DNA of 64,000 nucleotides from Streptomyces tanashiensis. Its GTDB lineage: Bacteria > Actinomycetota > Actinomycetes > Streptomycetales > Streptomycetaceae. The DNA is taken from positions 1 to 64,000 of the forward strand of contig NZ_BMRZ01000021.1 of assembly GCF_014648895.1 (NCBI RefSeq), in the 5' to 3' direction. The notes under the pieces were generated by a model. That model was not told where the DNA came from and ran no database searches. It was given only the letters and a program-made list of their open reading frames with translations. Shown one piece after another: positions 56,016-64,000 of the stretch; position 1 is the first letter of the stretch, and each line of letters begins with the position of its first letter. The translations under genes and the position numbers were made by a program.

Positions 56016-56038
56016 CGCCTGGTTCAGACCTTTACATT
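56010..56038 (+). promoter_or_regulatory. Chitinase promoter with a dre-like DasR site between -35 and -10
   Basis: TTGACG (56010-56015) and TACATT (56033-56038) are separated by 17 bp. The spacer contains TGGTTCAGACCT (56020-56031), which matches the DasR-responsive element core TGGTCTAGACCA at 9 of 12 positions and also the repeat known from streptomycete chitinase promoters. DasR represses such genes until glucosamine phosphates appear. Confidence 0.7.
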
Positions 56039-56146
56039 CGCCGATCAGAAAGTGGGATGACGTTCACATCCTTGAACTTCGCTCTGGCTCCCCGGTACCC
56101 GGACACGTCCCACCGACGAACCGCCCCCCACCCGAGAGGACCTCCC

Positions 56147-57514
56147 ATGCACCGGACCCGCCTGCCACTCACCGTGGCGACACTCGCTCTCGCCGCCGGT
56201 GGTGTCACCGTCGCCACCGACGCCCCCGCCGAAGCCGCAGCCGGTCGCATCACCGGGATCGGCGGCAAGTGCGTCGACGTGGCCGGCGGCACCACGGCGA
56301 ACGGCACCGCCGTCCAGATCTACGACTGCAACGCCACCGCCGCCCAGAACTGGGACGTGGGCGCCGACGGCACCATCAAAGCCCTCGGCAAGTGTCTGGA
56401 CGTGACCTCGGGCGGAACGGCCAACGGGTCGACGGTGCAGCTCTGGGAGTGCAACGGCTCCGCCGCCCAGCGATGGACGGTGACCGCGGCCCGCGACATC
56501 GTCAACCCGCAGGCGGACAAGTGTCTGGACGCCACCGGCAACAGCTCCGCCAACAGCACCCGGCTGCAGATCTGGACGTGCACCGGAGCGGCCAACCAGA
56601 AGTGGTCGGCTCCCCCGGCCGGCGGAACCGACCCGGCTCCCGGCGGGAACATGGCCGTCGCTCCGTACCTCTACAACGGCTGGGGGAACCCACCGAGCCC
56701 GACGACGGTCATGAACGCCACCGGCGTCAAGTGGTTCACGCTCGCCTTCGTCCTCAGCAACGGCTACTGCAACCCCCAGTGGGACGGCGGCCGTCCCCTC
56801 GTCGGCGGCGTCGACCAGCAGACGGTCAACACCGTCCGGGCGGCCGGCGGCGACGTCATACCCTCCTTCGGCGGGTGGAGCGGCAACAAGCTGGAGAGCT
56901 CCTGCTCCAGCTCCGGTGAGCTCGCCGCCGCCTACCAGAAGGTCATCGACGCGTACGGCCTGAAGGCCATCGACATCGACATCGAGGCCGCGGCCTACGA
57001 CAGCCCCACCGTCCAGCAGCGCACCGTGGACGCCCTGAAGAAGGTCCGGGCCGACAACCCCGGCCTCAAGGTGTACATCACCTTCGGCACCGGCCAGAAC
57101 GGCCCCGACACCAGCCTCATCAACCGCGCGGCCACGTCCGGCCTGACCGTCGACAGCTGGACCATCATGCCGTTCAACTTCGGCGGCAACGGACAGAACA
57201 TGGGCACCCTGACGGTCCGCGCGGCCGAGGGGCTCAAGACCGCGGTGAAGAACGCGTACGGCTACAGCGACGACCAGGCCTACCGCCACACCGGCATCTC
57301 CTCGATGAACGGCGTCACGGACGTGGGCGAGACCATCACCCAGGCCGACTTCCGCACCATCCTCGCGTACGCGCAGCAGCGCCACCTGGCCCGGCTCACC
57401 TTCTGGTCCGTCAACCGCGACCGGCCCTGCACCGGCGGCGGCGCCGACACCTGCTCCGGCATCGGCCAGCAGGCGTGGGAGTTCACCAGGATCCTCGCGG
57501 CCTACAACGGCTGA
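56147..57514 (+). CDS. Secreted ricin-lectin (CBM13) plus GH18 chitinase-like protein
   Basis: 455 residues from ATG 56147 with GAGAGGA upstream. The signal peptide ends at about AEAAAG (31). Residues 34-155 are a ricin-type beta-trefoil with three QxW-type motifs (QNWD, QRWT, QKWS) and paired Cys. The GH18 barrel follows from about 168 (MAVAPYLYNGWG), with IPSFGGWSG and the catalytic strand KAIDIDIE (Glu280 as acid). The first Asp of the usual DGxDxDxE is Lys273 here, as in some GH18 subgroups. Chitin is the likely substrate; the dre-like promoter supports this. It is exported to the medium. Confidence 0.9.
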   Translation: MHRTRLPLTVATLALAAGGVTVATDAPAEAAAGRITGIGGKCVDVAGGTTANGTAVQIYDCNATAAQNWDVGADGTIKALGKCLDVTSGGTANGSTVQLWECNGSAAQRWTVTAARDIVNPQADKCLDATGNSSANSTRLQIWTCTGAANQKWSAPPAGGTDPAPGGNMAVAPYLYNGWGNPPSPTTVMNATGVKWFTLAFVLSNGYCNPQWDGGRPLVGGVDQQTVNTVRAAGGDVIPSFGGWSGNKLESSCSSSGELAAAYQKVIDAYGLKAIDIDIEAAAYDSPTVQQRTVDALKKVRADNPGLKVYITFGTGQNGPDTSLINRAATSGLTVDSWTIMPFNFGGNGQNMGTLTVRAAEGLKTAVKNAYGYSDDQAYRHTGISSMNGVTDVGETITQADFRTILAYAQQRHLARLTFWSVNRDRPCTGGGADTCSGIGQQAWEFTRILAAYNG

Positions 57515-57582
57515 CCGCCGGCCAGGCCACGGCACTTTCGGTACGACTCCTCCCGACCCCTCACCCCCCACCTAGGAGCCCC

Positions 57583-59832
57583 ATGCCTCCCGTCCGAGGG
57601 GACGCCGGACCCCGGCGCCCCGCCCGTACCCGCCCTCGCCCCCACCCTCTCGGAGCGGCCCTGGCCGCCGGCGCGGCGTTCTGCTCGGCGCTGGTCGCCG
57701 CCTCCCCCGGCTCCGCCACGGCCGCGGTCGGCTCGGCCGCCGCCGAGGTCCCCACGGGCCTGGTCACCGTCGTGAACTCCGGCAGCGGCAAGTGCCTCGA
57801 CGCCCGCGCCGCCGCCACCGCCAACGGCACCGCCGTCCAGCAGTACGCGTGCAACGGCACCACCGCGCAGCAGTGGACCATCGCCCAGACCTCGGACGGC
57901 CACGTCAGGATCGGCAGCCGCAACGACTCCGCGCAGGTCGTCGACGTCAAGGACGTCTCCACCGCCGACAACGCCGCCGTCCACCTGTGGACGTACGGCG
58001 GCGGCCTCAACCAGCAGTGGCGGGCCGTCGACGAGGGAGGCGGTGCCTTCCACCTCGTCAACCGCAACAGCGGGAAGTGCCTCGACGTCCCCGCGGCGTC
58101 GACCGCCGACAGCGTCCCGCTCGTCCAGTACACCTGCAACGGCTCGGCCGCCCAGCGCTTCCAGGTCACCCCCGTGAGCACCGCGCCGGGCGACGTCGAC
58201 CTCGGCCCCAACGTCGTCGTCCTCGACCCGTCGATGCCCTCGGCCACCGTCCAGAACCGTCTGAACACGATCTTCCAGCGGCAGGAGACCAACCAGTTCG
58301 GGCCGGAGCGGTACGCCGTCCTGTTCAAGCCGGGCACGTACAACAACGATGTCAACGTCGGCTTCTACACCCAGGTCATCGGCCTCGGTCAGTCGCCCGA
58401 CGCCGTGACGATCAACGGCGCCGTGCACGTGGAGGCCGACTGGTTCCCGCCCCAGAACGCGACCCAGAACTTCTGGCGCGGCGCCGAGAACCTGTCCGTC
58501 AACCCCACCGGCGGCACCGACCGCTGGGCCGTCTCCCAGGCGTCGGCGTACCGCCGGATGCATGTGCGCGGCAACCTGGAGCTGAGCGACGGCGGCTGGT
58601 CCAGCGGCGGCTTCATGGCCGACACCAAGATCGACGGCCAGGTGCGCTCCGGCACCCAGCAACAGTGGCTGACCCGCAACTCCCAGCTCGGCTCCTGGAC
58701 GGGCTCGAACTGGAACATGGTGTTCGTCGGCAGCCAGGGCGTCCCCGGCACCAGCTTCCCCAACCCGCCCTACACGACCGTGGACCGCACCCCCGTCGTC
58801 CGCGAGAAGCCCTTCCTCACCGTCGACGCCACCGGCGCCTACAAGGTCGTCGTGCCCGCCCCGCGCAACGACTCCACCGGCACCACGTGGGCCGCCGGCG
58901 GCGCCCCCGCCGGGACCCAGCTCGACATGGACCGCTTCCACATCGTGAAGCCGGGCGCGACGGCGGCCGGGATCAACGCCGCCCTCGCCGCGGGCAAGGA
59001 CCTCCTGGTGACCCCCGGCGTGTACCACCTCGACCAGACCCTCCGGGTCACCCGCCCCGACACCGTGATACTCGGCCTCGGTCTCGCCACCTTCGTCCCC
59101 GACAACGGCGTCACCGCCATGACCGTCGCCGACGTCGACGGGGTGAAGATCGCGGGCATCCTCTTCGACGCCGGTACGGTCAACTCGCCGTCCCTGCTGG
59201 AGCTCGGCCCCACGGGATCGTCCGCCTCCCACGCGACGAACCCGACCTCGCTCCACGACGTCTACTTCCGGGTCGGCGGCGCGGCCGTCGGCAAGGCCAC
59301 CACCAGCCTGGTCGTCAACAGCGACCACGTCATCGGCGACCACCTGTGGGTCTGGCGCGCGGACCACGGCACCGGAGTCGGCTGGACGACCAACACGGCC
59401 GACAACGGTCTGGTCGTCAACGGCGACGACGTCACCATGTACGGCCTGTTCGTCGAGCACTACCAGAAGCACCAGACCGTCTGGAACGGCAACCGCGGCC
59501 GCACGTACTTCTACCAGAACGAGATGCCGTACGACCCGCCCAACCAGGCCGCCTGGACGAACGGCACCACCCAGGGCTACGCCGCCTACAAGGTCGCCGA
59601 CTCCGTCACCAGCCATCAGGCCTACGGGCTCGGCAGCTACTGCTATTTCAACGTCAATCCCGGCGTCGCCGCCGAGCACGCCATCGAGGCCCCCAACCGC
59701 CCGGACGTCCGCTTCCGGAACATGGTCACCGTCTCCCTCGGCGGCACCGGCACGATCCGCCATGTCGTCAACGACCGCGGCGGCCCGTCCAACTCCTCCA
59801 CCAACGTCGCGAACCTGGTGAGCTACCCGTGA
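57583..59832 (+). CDS. Secreted ricin-lectin (CBM13) plus GH55-like beta-helix glycosidase
   Basis: 749 residues from ATG 57583 with TAGGAG upstream. An Arg/Pro-rich signal peptide ends near ATAAVG. A ricin beta-trefoil covers about 60-197 (GKCLDARAAATANGTAVQ ... QQW ... QRF). From about 205 comes the same two-part beta-helix as in the protein at 48688 (DLGPNVVVLDPSMPSATVQ, LLVTPGVYHLDQTL, FVEHYQKHQTVWNGNRGRT). The two GH55-like cores are close paralogues with different carbohydrate-binding modules, ricin here and F5/8 there. Expected substrate is beta-1,3-glucan. The stop overlaps the next start by 4 bp (GTGA), so it is translationally coupled to the ThuA-ricin gene. Confidence 0.85.
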   Translation: MPPVRGDAGPRRPARTRPRPHPLGAALAAGAAFCSALVAASPGSATAAVGSAAAEVPTGLVTVVNSGSGKCLDARAAATANGTAVQQYACNGTTAQQWTIAQTSDGHVRIGSRNDSAQVVDVKDVSTADNAAVHLWTYGGGLNQQWRAVDEGGGAFHLVNRNSGKCLDVPAASTADSVPLVQYTCNGSAAQRFQVTPVSTAPGDVDLGPNVVVLDPSMPSATVQNRLNTIFQRQETNQFGPERYAVLFKPGTYNNDVNVGFYTQVIGLGQSPDAVTINGAVHVEADWFPPQNATQNFWRGAENLSVNPTGGTDRWAVSQASAYRRMHVRGNLELSDGGWSSGGFMADTKIDGQVRSGTQQQWLTRNSQLGSWTGSNWNMVFVGSQGVPGTSFPNPPYTTVDRTPVVREKPFLTVDATGAYKVVVPAPRNDSTGTTWAAGGAPAGTQLDMDRFHIVKPGATAAGINAALAAGKDLLVTPGVYHLDQTLRVTRPDTVILGLGLATFVPDNGVTAMTVADVDGVKIAGILFDAGTVNSPSLLELGPTGSSASHATNPTSLHDVYFRVGGAAVGKATTSLVVNSDHVIGDHLWVWRADHGTGVGWTTNTADNGLVVNGDDVTMYGLFVEHYQKHQTVWNGNRGRTYFYQNEMPYDPPNQAAWTNGTTQGYAAYKVADSVTSHQAYGLGSYCYFNVNPGVAAEHAIEAPNRPDVRFRNMVTVSLGGTGTIRHVVNDRGGPSNSSTNVANLVSYP

Positions 59833-61097
59833 GACGACTCCTGCTCCGACTCCTCGGCCTCATGGCGCTGGTCCTCGGCCTCGGGACCGTCGCCCCCGCC
59901 CAGGCGGCACCCGCCGCGCCGGACTTCCGGGTGATCGCCTTCTACAACGGCACCTGGGACGCGGCCCACATCGACTTCGTCAAGGAGGCCAACGACTGGT
60001 TCCCCCGTACCGCGGCCGCCCAGAACTTCGGCTACACGGCGACCACCGACTGGAACCTGCTCGCCAACGGCGGCGTGGACGCGTACGACGTCGTCGTCTT
60101 CCTCGACGACGCCCCGCAGAGCGCGGCCCAGCGTGCCGGATTCGAGCGGTACATGCGGGGCGGCGGGGCGTGGCTCGGCTTCCACGTCTCGGCGTTCACC
60201 ACGAACGCCCCGAGCTGGAACTGGTACTACAACCAGTTCCTGGGCAGCGGGAACTTCCGCTCCAACACCTGGGGCCCGACCACCGCCGTCGTACGCACCG
60301 AGAACGCGGCCCACCCCGCGGCGGCGGGCCTGCCCGCGACGTGGACCTCGGCCGTCAGCGAGTGGTACAGCTGGAGCAACGACCTGCGCGCCAACCCGTC
60401 CATCAAGGTGCTCGCCTCGGTCGACCCGGTCAGCTTCCCGCTGGGCACCGACCCGAACCAGTCCTGGTACAGCGGTGACTACCCGCTCGTGTGGACCAAC
60501 ACGCAGTACCGCATGCTGTACGCCAACTTCGGCCACAACGCCATGAACTACAGCACCGACACCCGGCTGTCCTCGACCTTCGCCAGCCCCACCCAGAACC
60601 GTCTCCTGATCGACGGCCTCAAGTGGCTCGCGGGCACCGGCGCCACCACGCCGCCGGGCACCTTCCCCGGGGACTCCTGGTACACGCTGGCCGCGGAGGC
60701 GAACGGTCTGTGCGTCGACGCCCGGGCGGCGGGCACGGCCAACGGCACGGCCGTCCAGCAGTACACCTGCAACGGCACCCAGGCCCAGCAGTTCCGCCTC
60801 ACCCCGACGACCGACGGCTACACCCGCATCGGGGTCCGCAACGCTCCCCAACAGGTCGTCGACGTCGCCGACCGGTCCACCGCCGACGGCGCACCGCTCC
60901 AACTGTGGTCCTACGCGGGCGGCGCCAACCAGCAGTGGCTGCCGGTGAGCGAACCGTCCGGCCGCTACCACTTCGTCGCCCGCCACAGCGGCCAGTGCCT
61001 CACCGCCGGCGGCGGCACCACGCCGGGGATCCAGCTCGTCCAGCGCCCCTGCGACAGCGGCCCGTCGCAGAGCTTCCGCCCGACCGCGACGCCGTAG
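59829..61097 (+). CDS. Secreted ThuA-domain protein with ricin-lectin module
   Basis: 422 residues from GTG 59829, overlapping the GH55-like stop by 4 bp. The signal peptide ends at AQAAP (about 27). Residues 33-267 form a ThuA-like class I glutamine-amidotransferase fold (VIAFYNGTWDAAHIDFVKEAN, YDVVVFLDD, RGGGAWLGFHVSAF, YRMLYANFGHN). A ricin trefoil (about 283-420) follows. It is closely similar to the trefoil of the preceding GH55-like protein (VDARAAGTANGTAVQQYTCNG). ThuA proteins are linked to disaccharide and keto-sugar metabolism but have no settled biochemical role. Secretion and coupling to a glucanase suggest action on glucan or its oxidised fragments. Confidence 0.85.
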   Translation: MRRLLLRLLGLMALVLGLGTVAPAQAAPAAPDFRVIAFYNGTWDAAHIDFVKEANDWFPRTAAAQNFGYTATTDWNLLANGGVDAYDVVVFLDDAPQSAAQRAGFERYMRGGGAWLGFHVSAFTTNAPSWNWYYNQFLGSGNFRSNTWGPTTAVVRTENAAHPAAAGLPATWTSAVSEWYSWSNDLRANPSIKVLASVDPVSFPLGTDPNQSWYSGDYPLVWTNTQYRMLYANFGHNAMNYSTDTRLSSTFASPTQNRLLIDGLKWLAGTGATTPPGTFPGDSWYTLAAEANGLCVDARAAGTANGTAVQQYTCNGTQAQQFRLTPTTDGYTRIGVRNAPQQVVDVADRSTADGAPLQLWSYAGGANQQWLPVSEPSGRYHFVARHSGQCLTAGGGTTPGIQLVQRPCDSGPSQSFRPTATP

Positions 61098-61156
61098 GGC
61101 CTGTCCGACCCTGATCCGATGGACACCCCCTAGCCCGTCGGCCTCCGCACCAGGTC

Positions 61157-61804
61157 TCAGCGCACTCCGCGAGGGCGGAACTGGACACTGATGCGGGGGC
61201 CGACGGCGCGGCTCGTCTTGGGGACGGCGTGCTCCCACGTCCGCTGGCAGGAGCCGCCCATCACCACCAGGTCGCCGTGTCCCAGCGGGAGGCGGAGGGC
61301 CGTCGGGCCGCCGGAGCGGGGACGGAAGGCGAGGTCGCGGGGGTCGCCGAGGGAGAGGATGGCGACCATCGTGTCGTGGGTGGCGGAGCGGCCGGTCCGG
61401 TCGCCGTGCCAGGCGACGCTGTCGTGACCGTCGCGGTAGAGGCAGAGGCCGGCGGTCGCGAAGGGTTCGCCGAGCTCGGCGGCGTAGTGGGCGCCGAGGG
61501 CGTCCCGGGCCTGGGCGAGCGCGGGGTGCGGGAGGGGCACGCCCTCCCCGTAGTGGGCCAGGAGCCGGGGCACGGCGACGACGTTGTCGTACATCGGGCG
61601 TTCCTCGGCCCGCCAGGGCACCCGCCCGGCCAGCTCCTCGAACAGCGCGTCGGCGCCGTGCAGCCAACCGGGCAGGTGATCGATCCAGGCACCGCCGTCG
61701 AGCACCGTCCTCCGGAGCCCGTCCAGCGGGCCGCACCGGATGTCGTCGCCCTGATCGAACAGGGAGGCCTGGAGTCCGGGCAGGGCGGGTCGTGCTGCGG
61801 TCAT
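61157..61804 (-). CDS. alkB: AlkB-type Fe(II)/2-oxoglutarate dioxygenase
   Basis: 215 residues from ATG 61802-61804. The double-stranded beta-helix has the iron ligands His and Asp in WHGD and the distal His in TWEHAVP, and the 2-oxoglutarate Arg in GPRISVQFR. LGDPRDLAFRPR and MYDNVVAVPRLLAHYGEG are typical of bacterial AlkB proteins that repair alkylated DNA bases by oxidative demethylation. An alternative start six codons earlier (ATG at 61820-61822) is possible; neither has a clear ribosome site, so the mRNA may be leaderless. Confidence 0.9.
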   Translation of the reverse strand: MTAARPALPGLQASLFDQGDDIRCGPLDGLRRTVLDGGAWIDHLPGWLHGADALFEELAGRVPWRAEERPMYDNVVAVPRLLAHYGEGVPLPHPALAQARDALGAHYAAELGEPFATAGLCLYRDGHDSVAWHGDRTGRSATHDTMVAILSLGDPRDLAFRPRSGGPTALRLPLGHGDLVVMGGSCQRTWEHAVPKTSRAVGPRISVQFRPRGVR

Positions 61805-62087
61805 GGGTTCAGCGTAGACCATGAACCGAACACGTGAGCGAATCCTGGCGTGGTCGGCCCGATGGGCGGCACCGTCGAGGCGGCTACGCCTGACCGGCGC
61901 GGCGGGCCGGTCGCCCATGCGGCCTCGGAAGCCGCCGGCCCCAGCACCGCCGCCGCATCGATCCATGTCCGCGCACTCACACCTGGCATCGGCCGCCGTC
62001 CTCCGGCGTTGGCCCGACCGGGTCCTCCGTACGGGCGCCCGCCGGTGTCGCCCTCCGGGCGGCCGCAGCCCCGGTGAGGATCGGTGC

Positions 62088-62942
62088 ATGGGCGTCGTCC
62101 TGCCGGTCCTCTTCGCACTGTTCGCCGCGTTCAGCAACGCGCTGGCCACGGTGCTCCAGCGGCGTGCGGCGCTCACCGTCCCGCAGTCCGACTCCTTCCG
62201 CCCCGGACTCGTCCTCGACCTGTTGCGCCGCCCCCTGTGGCTGGCCGGCATCCTCGCCGTCATCGCCGCCGGCGTCGGACAGGCGGCGGCCCTCGCGACC
62301 GGGCCCCTGGCCCTGGTGCAACCGCTCTTCGTCCTTGAGCTACCCCTTGCCCTGCTGATCGCCTCCCTCCTGACCCGCGAGCGGCTGCCCGCGCGGCTCT
62401 GGGCGGCCGTCGCCGGCGTCGTGGCCGGACTCGGGGTGGCGCTCGCGGCCGCCTCGCCCACAGGCAACCGCACCCACGTGGAACTGGACCGCTGGGTGCC
62501 GGTCCTGGTGGCCTGCGCCGTCGCCGTGGTGGTCCTCGCCACCGTCGGACTGCGCAGACCGCCGGGGCGCGCGAGGGCCGGCTGTCTCGGTACCGCGACA
62601 GCGATCTGCTACGCGCTCACCGCCGCCCTCATGAAGACGTCCATGCACATCCTCACCGACGACGGCATCGGCGCCTTCCTGACGGCCTGGCAGACCTACG
62701 CCTTCTGCGCGGCAGGGATCGCGGCCCTCCTGCTGCTCGAACACGCCATGCAAGGCGGACCACTCGTCGCCTCGCAGCCCGCTCTGACCCTCGGCGACGC
62801 CACCGTGAGCCTGGCCCTCGGCATCCTGCTGTACGAGGAACACGTACGGGCGGGCTGGTGGCTGCTGCCCCAGCTCGCGGGCATCGCACTGATCGTCCTC
62901 GGAGTGTTCGCCCTGACCCGCAGCGGCGCGGGCGCGACCTGA
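62088..62942 (+). CDS. DMT-family (EamA/NIPA-like) membrane transporter
   Basis: 284 residues from ATG 62088 with GGTGAGGA upstream. Nine to ten hydrophobic helices are seen, with FAAFSNALATVLQRRAAL at the start and LATGPLALVQPLFVLELPLALLI typical of actinobacterial DMT/NIPA-like proteins. There is no signal peptide. Substrates of this subgroup are unknown, though relatives move metabolites or Mg2+. The upstream in-frame extension lacks transmembrane or family character and was excluded. Confidence 0.85.
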   Translation: MGVVLPVLFALFAAFSNALATVLQRRAALTVPQSDSFRPGLVLDLLRRPLWLAGILAVIAAGVGQAAALATGPLALVQPLFVLELPLALLIASLLTRERLPARLWAAVAGVVAGLGVALAAASPTGNRTHVELDRWVPVLVACAVAVVVLATVGLRRPPGRARAGCLGTATAICYALTAALMKTSMHILTDDGIGAFLTAWQTYAFCAAGIAALLLLEHAMQGGPLVASQPALTLGDATVSLALGILLYEEHVRAGWWLLPQLAGIALIVLGVFALTRSGAGAT

Positions 62943-63038
62943 CCGCTCGTCGCCCAGTCGGCCTCGGCGGGGCCCGTCCCCACGCCCTTTGATGAGGCAG
63001 GTCCAGGGCCGCCTACGGCGTCGCGGCGCTGCTCAGGC

Positions 63039-63992
63039 TCAGCCCTTCGGGCAGCTTCCGGAATCGAGGATCTGCTTCTCACCCTCGTTCCCCCAGTACA
63101 GGGCAACGACGTAGCGGTCGTACCGCCACCCACCGTTCGTGTCGGCCTCGGCGAGCAGTTTCCTGCAGCCGGTCTTCGCGACCACGTCCGTCAGGTGCGA
63201 CTGCTGTGCGCGCCCGCCGAGCGGTCCGTAGCCGTCCTCGTCTGCCCACACGTACATCGCGTGCTCCACGGGGTCGAACCCGAGCTTGACCGTGCCCGCG
63301 CCAAGAGGCGGCAGGCTCATCTCGCCCGCCCTGGCGTCCCACGCCGCCTGGAGGGCCTTCACCGTGCTGTCCGCGACACGGATCTCGGCCTTGTCGCTGC
63401 TGGGGATTCCGGCGGTCGCCAGGCCGGAGTCGTCGCCCAGCCATCTGCCGGCGATCTCGCGGGAACAGCCGTCGGCCGCGTCTCCGAACCCGAGAACCGA
63501 CTCGTCGTTCGCCTGCTTCCCGTACAGCCAGTACACGGAGAACCGCCCGTACGGCCATGTGGCCGGCTGTTCCTTCAGGTGGCGGGAGGCGACGGTGCAT
63601 GCGGCCATCTCTCCGATGCGGCGGAACAGATCCTGGTGGTCTTCGGGGATCTGCGGGACGGGACCCGCGGTCACCACGACGGTTTGTGCCTCGCGGTTGA
63701 ACGTGACGTCGGGAATCGACTGCTCCCAGCCCTTGGTGGCGAGCATCCTCCGGGCGAGGTCTCGGATCTCCTGGGCTGCCGCCGTCTCCTGTGAGGTCTC
63801 GGCGCGTGTGCTTGCCGCCCATTCACCGGGCATGGGCTGAGTCTCGTCTTCGGAGCGGGTGTAAGCCGGGTCGGGCACGGATGCGAGCGCGTCTCTGACG
63901 GACCGGGGCGTCGGAGGGGCTCCGGTCCGCGCGGCCGGGGTGGTGCTGGAGTTGCTGTCCGTCGACGGTGCGTTGCCATGACTCACGGGCAT
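63039..63992 (-). CDS. Hypothetical protein, N-terminus probably outside the window
   Basis: 317 residues are visible. The frame remains open to the window end, and ATG 63990-63992 has no ribosome site, so the true start probably lies beyond 64000. The first ~60 residues are a Ser/Thr/Pro-rich linker of the kind that follows a lipobox or signal in extracytoplasmic proteins. The rest is a soluble alpha/beta region with conserved-looking Cys (AACTVASRH, DGCSREIAG, TGCRKLLAE, GSCPKG) that may form disulfides outside the cell. No family was recognised. Confidence 0.6.
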   Translation of the reverse strand: MPVSHGNAPSTDSNSSTTPAARTGAPPTPRSVRDALASVPDPAYTRSEDETQPMPGEWAASTRAETSQETAAAQEIRDLARRMLATKGWEQSIPDVTFNREAQTVVVTAGPVPQIPEDHQDLFRRIGEMAACTVASRHLKEQPATWPYGRFSVYWLYGKQANDESVLGFGDAADGCSREIAGRWLGDDSGLATAGIPSSDKAEIRVADSTVKALQAAWDARAGEMSLPPLGAGTVKLGFDPVEHAMYVWADEDGYGPLGGRAQQSHLTDVVAKTGCRKLLAEADTNGGWRYDRYVVALYWGNEGEKQILDSGSCPKG

Positions 63993-64000
63993 CGTGGACC

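Overview
The window is very high in G+C and has GTG starts, 4-bp start/stop overlaps and rare TTA codons. It carries ROK, LacI and SARP-type remnants and many secreted polysaccharide hydrolases with F5/8 and ricin modules. This fits a Streptomyces (or close actinomycete) chromosome. No rRNA, tRNA, CRISPR array, integrase or insertion sequence was seen.

Layout. 1-7403: a large secreted RHS/YD-repeat protein, cut by one in-frame TGA, with an unrecognised C-terminal tip followed by a small lipoprotein (candidate toxin/immunity pair). 7477-8923: MerR regulator divergent from a short-chain dehydrogenase, with a 19-bp-spacer promoter. 8981-11579: coiled-coil membrane protein and a membrane-anchored solute-binding/VWA protein. 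11930-14224: MMPL transporter with a TTA codon. 14317-21002: MacAB-like export operon (lipoprotein, adaptor, ATPase, permease) divergent from an OmpR-type response regulator, histidine kinase and GerMN lipoprotein. 21027-26240: acetyltransferase, small membrane protein, NarL-type two-component system and a divergent MMPL transporter. 26392-39732: mixed housekeeping and accessory genes (ZapE ATPase, rifamycin-phosphotransferase-like dikinase, RTX-repeat protein, CocE/NonD hydrolase, mycothiol-dependent isomerase family, PNPOx-like protein, TPR-like protein, a decayed NB-ARC regulator tail, glutamate-cysteine ligase family protein, DUF11 protein).

40160-61097 is the most coherent region. A ROK regulator is divergent from a sugar ABC transporter (binding protein and two permeases) and a GH1 beta-glucosidase. 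Then come an APH-fold kinase and a LacI regulator divergent from a run of secreted enzymes: F5/8-GH55-like, F5/8-clan A glycosidase-F5/8, DUF1996, a second GH1, ricin-GH18, ricin-GH55-like and ThuA-ricin. I infer that this locus breaks down beta-1,3-glucan and chitin (fungal or algal walls) outside the cell, imports oligosaccharides and hydrolyses them in the cytoplasm. Promoter-proximal palindromes, a dre-like site at the chitinase promoter and a heptanucleotide microsatellite ahead of the second GH1 gene suggest layered control.

61157-64000: AlkB-type dioxygenase, EamA/NIPA-like permease and a hypothetical protein that probably continues past the window edge. All identifications are by reading motifs; no database search was run.
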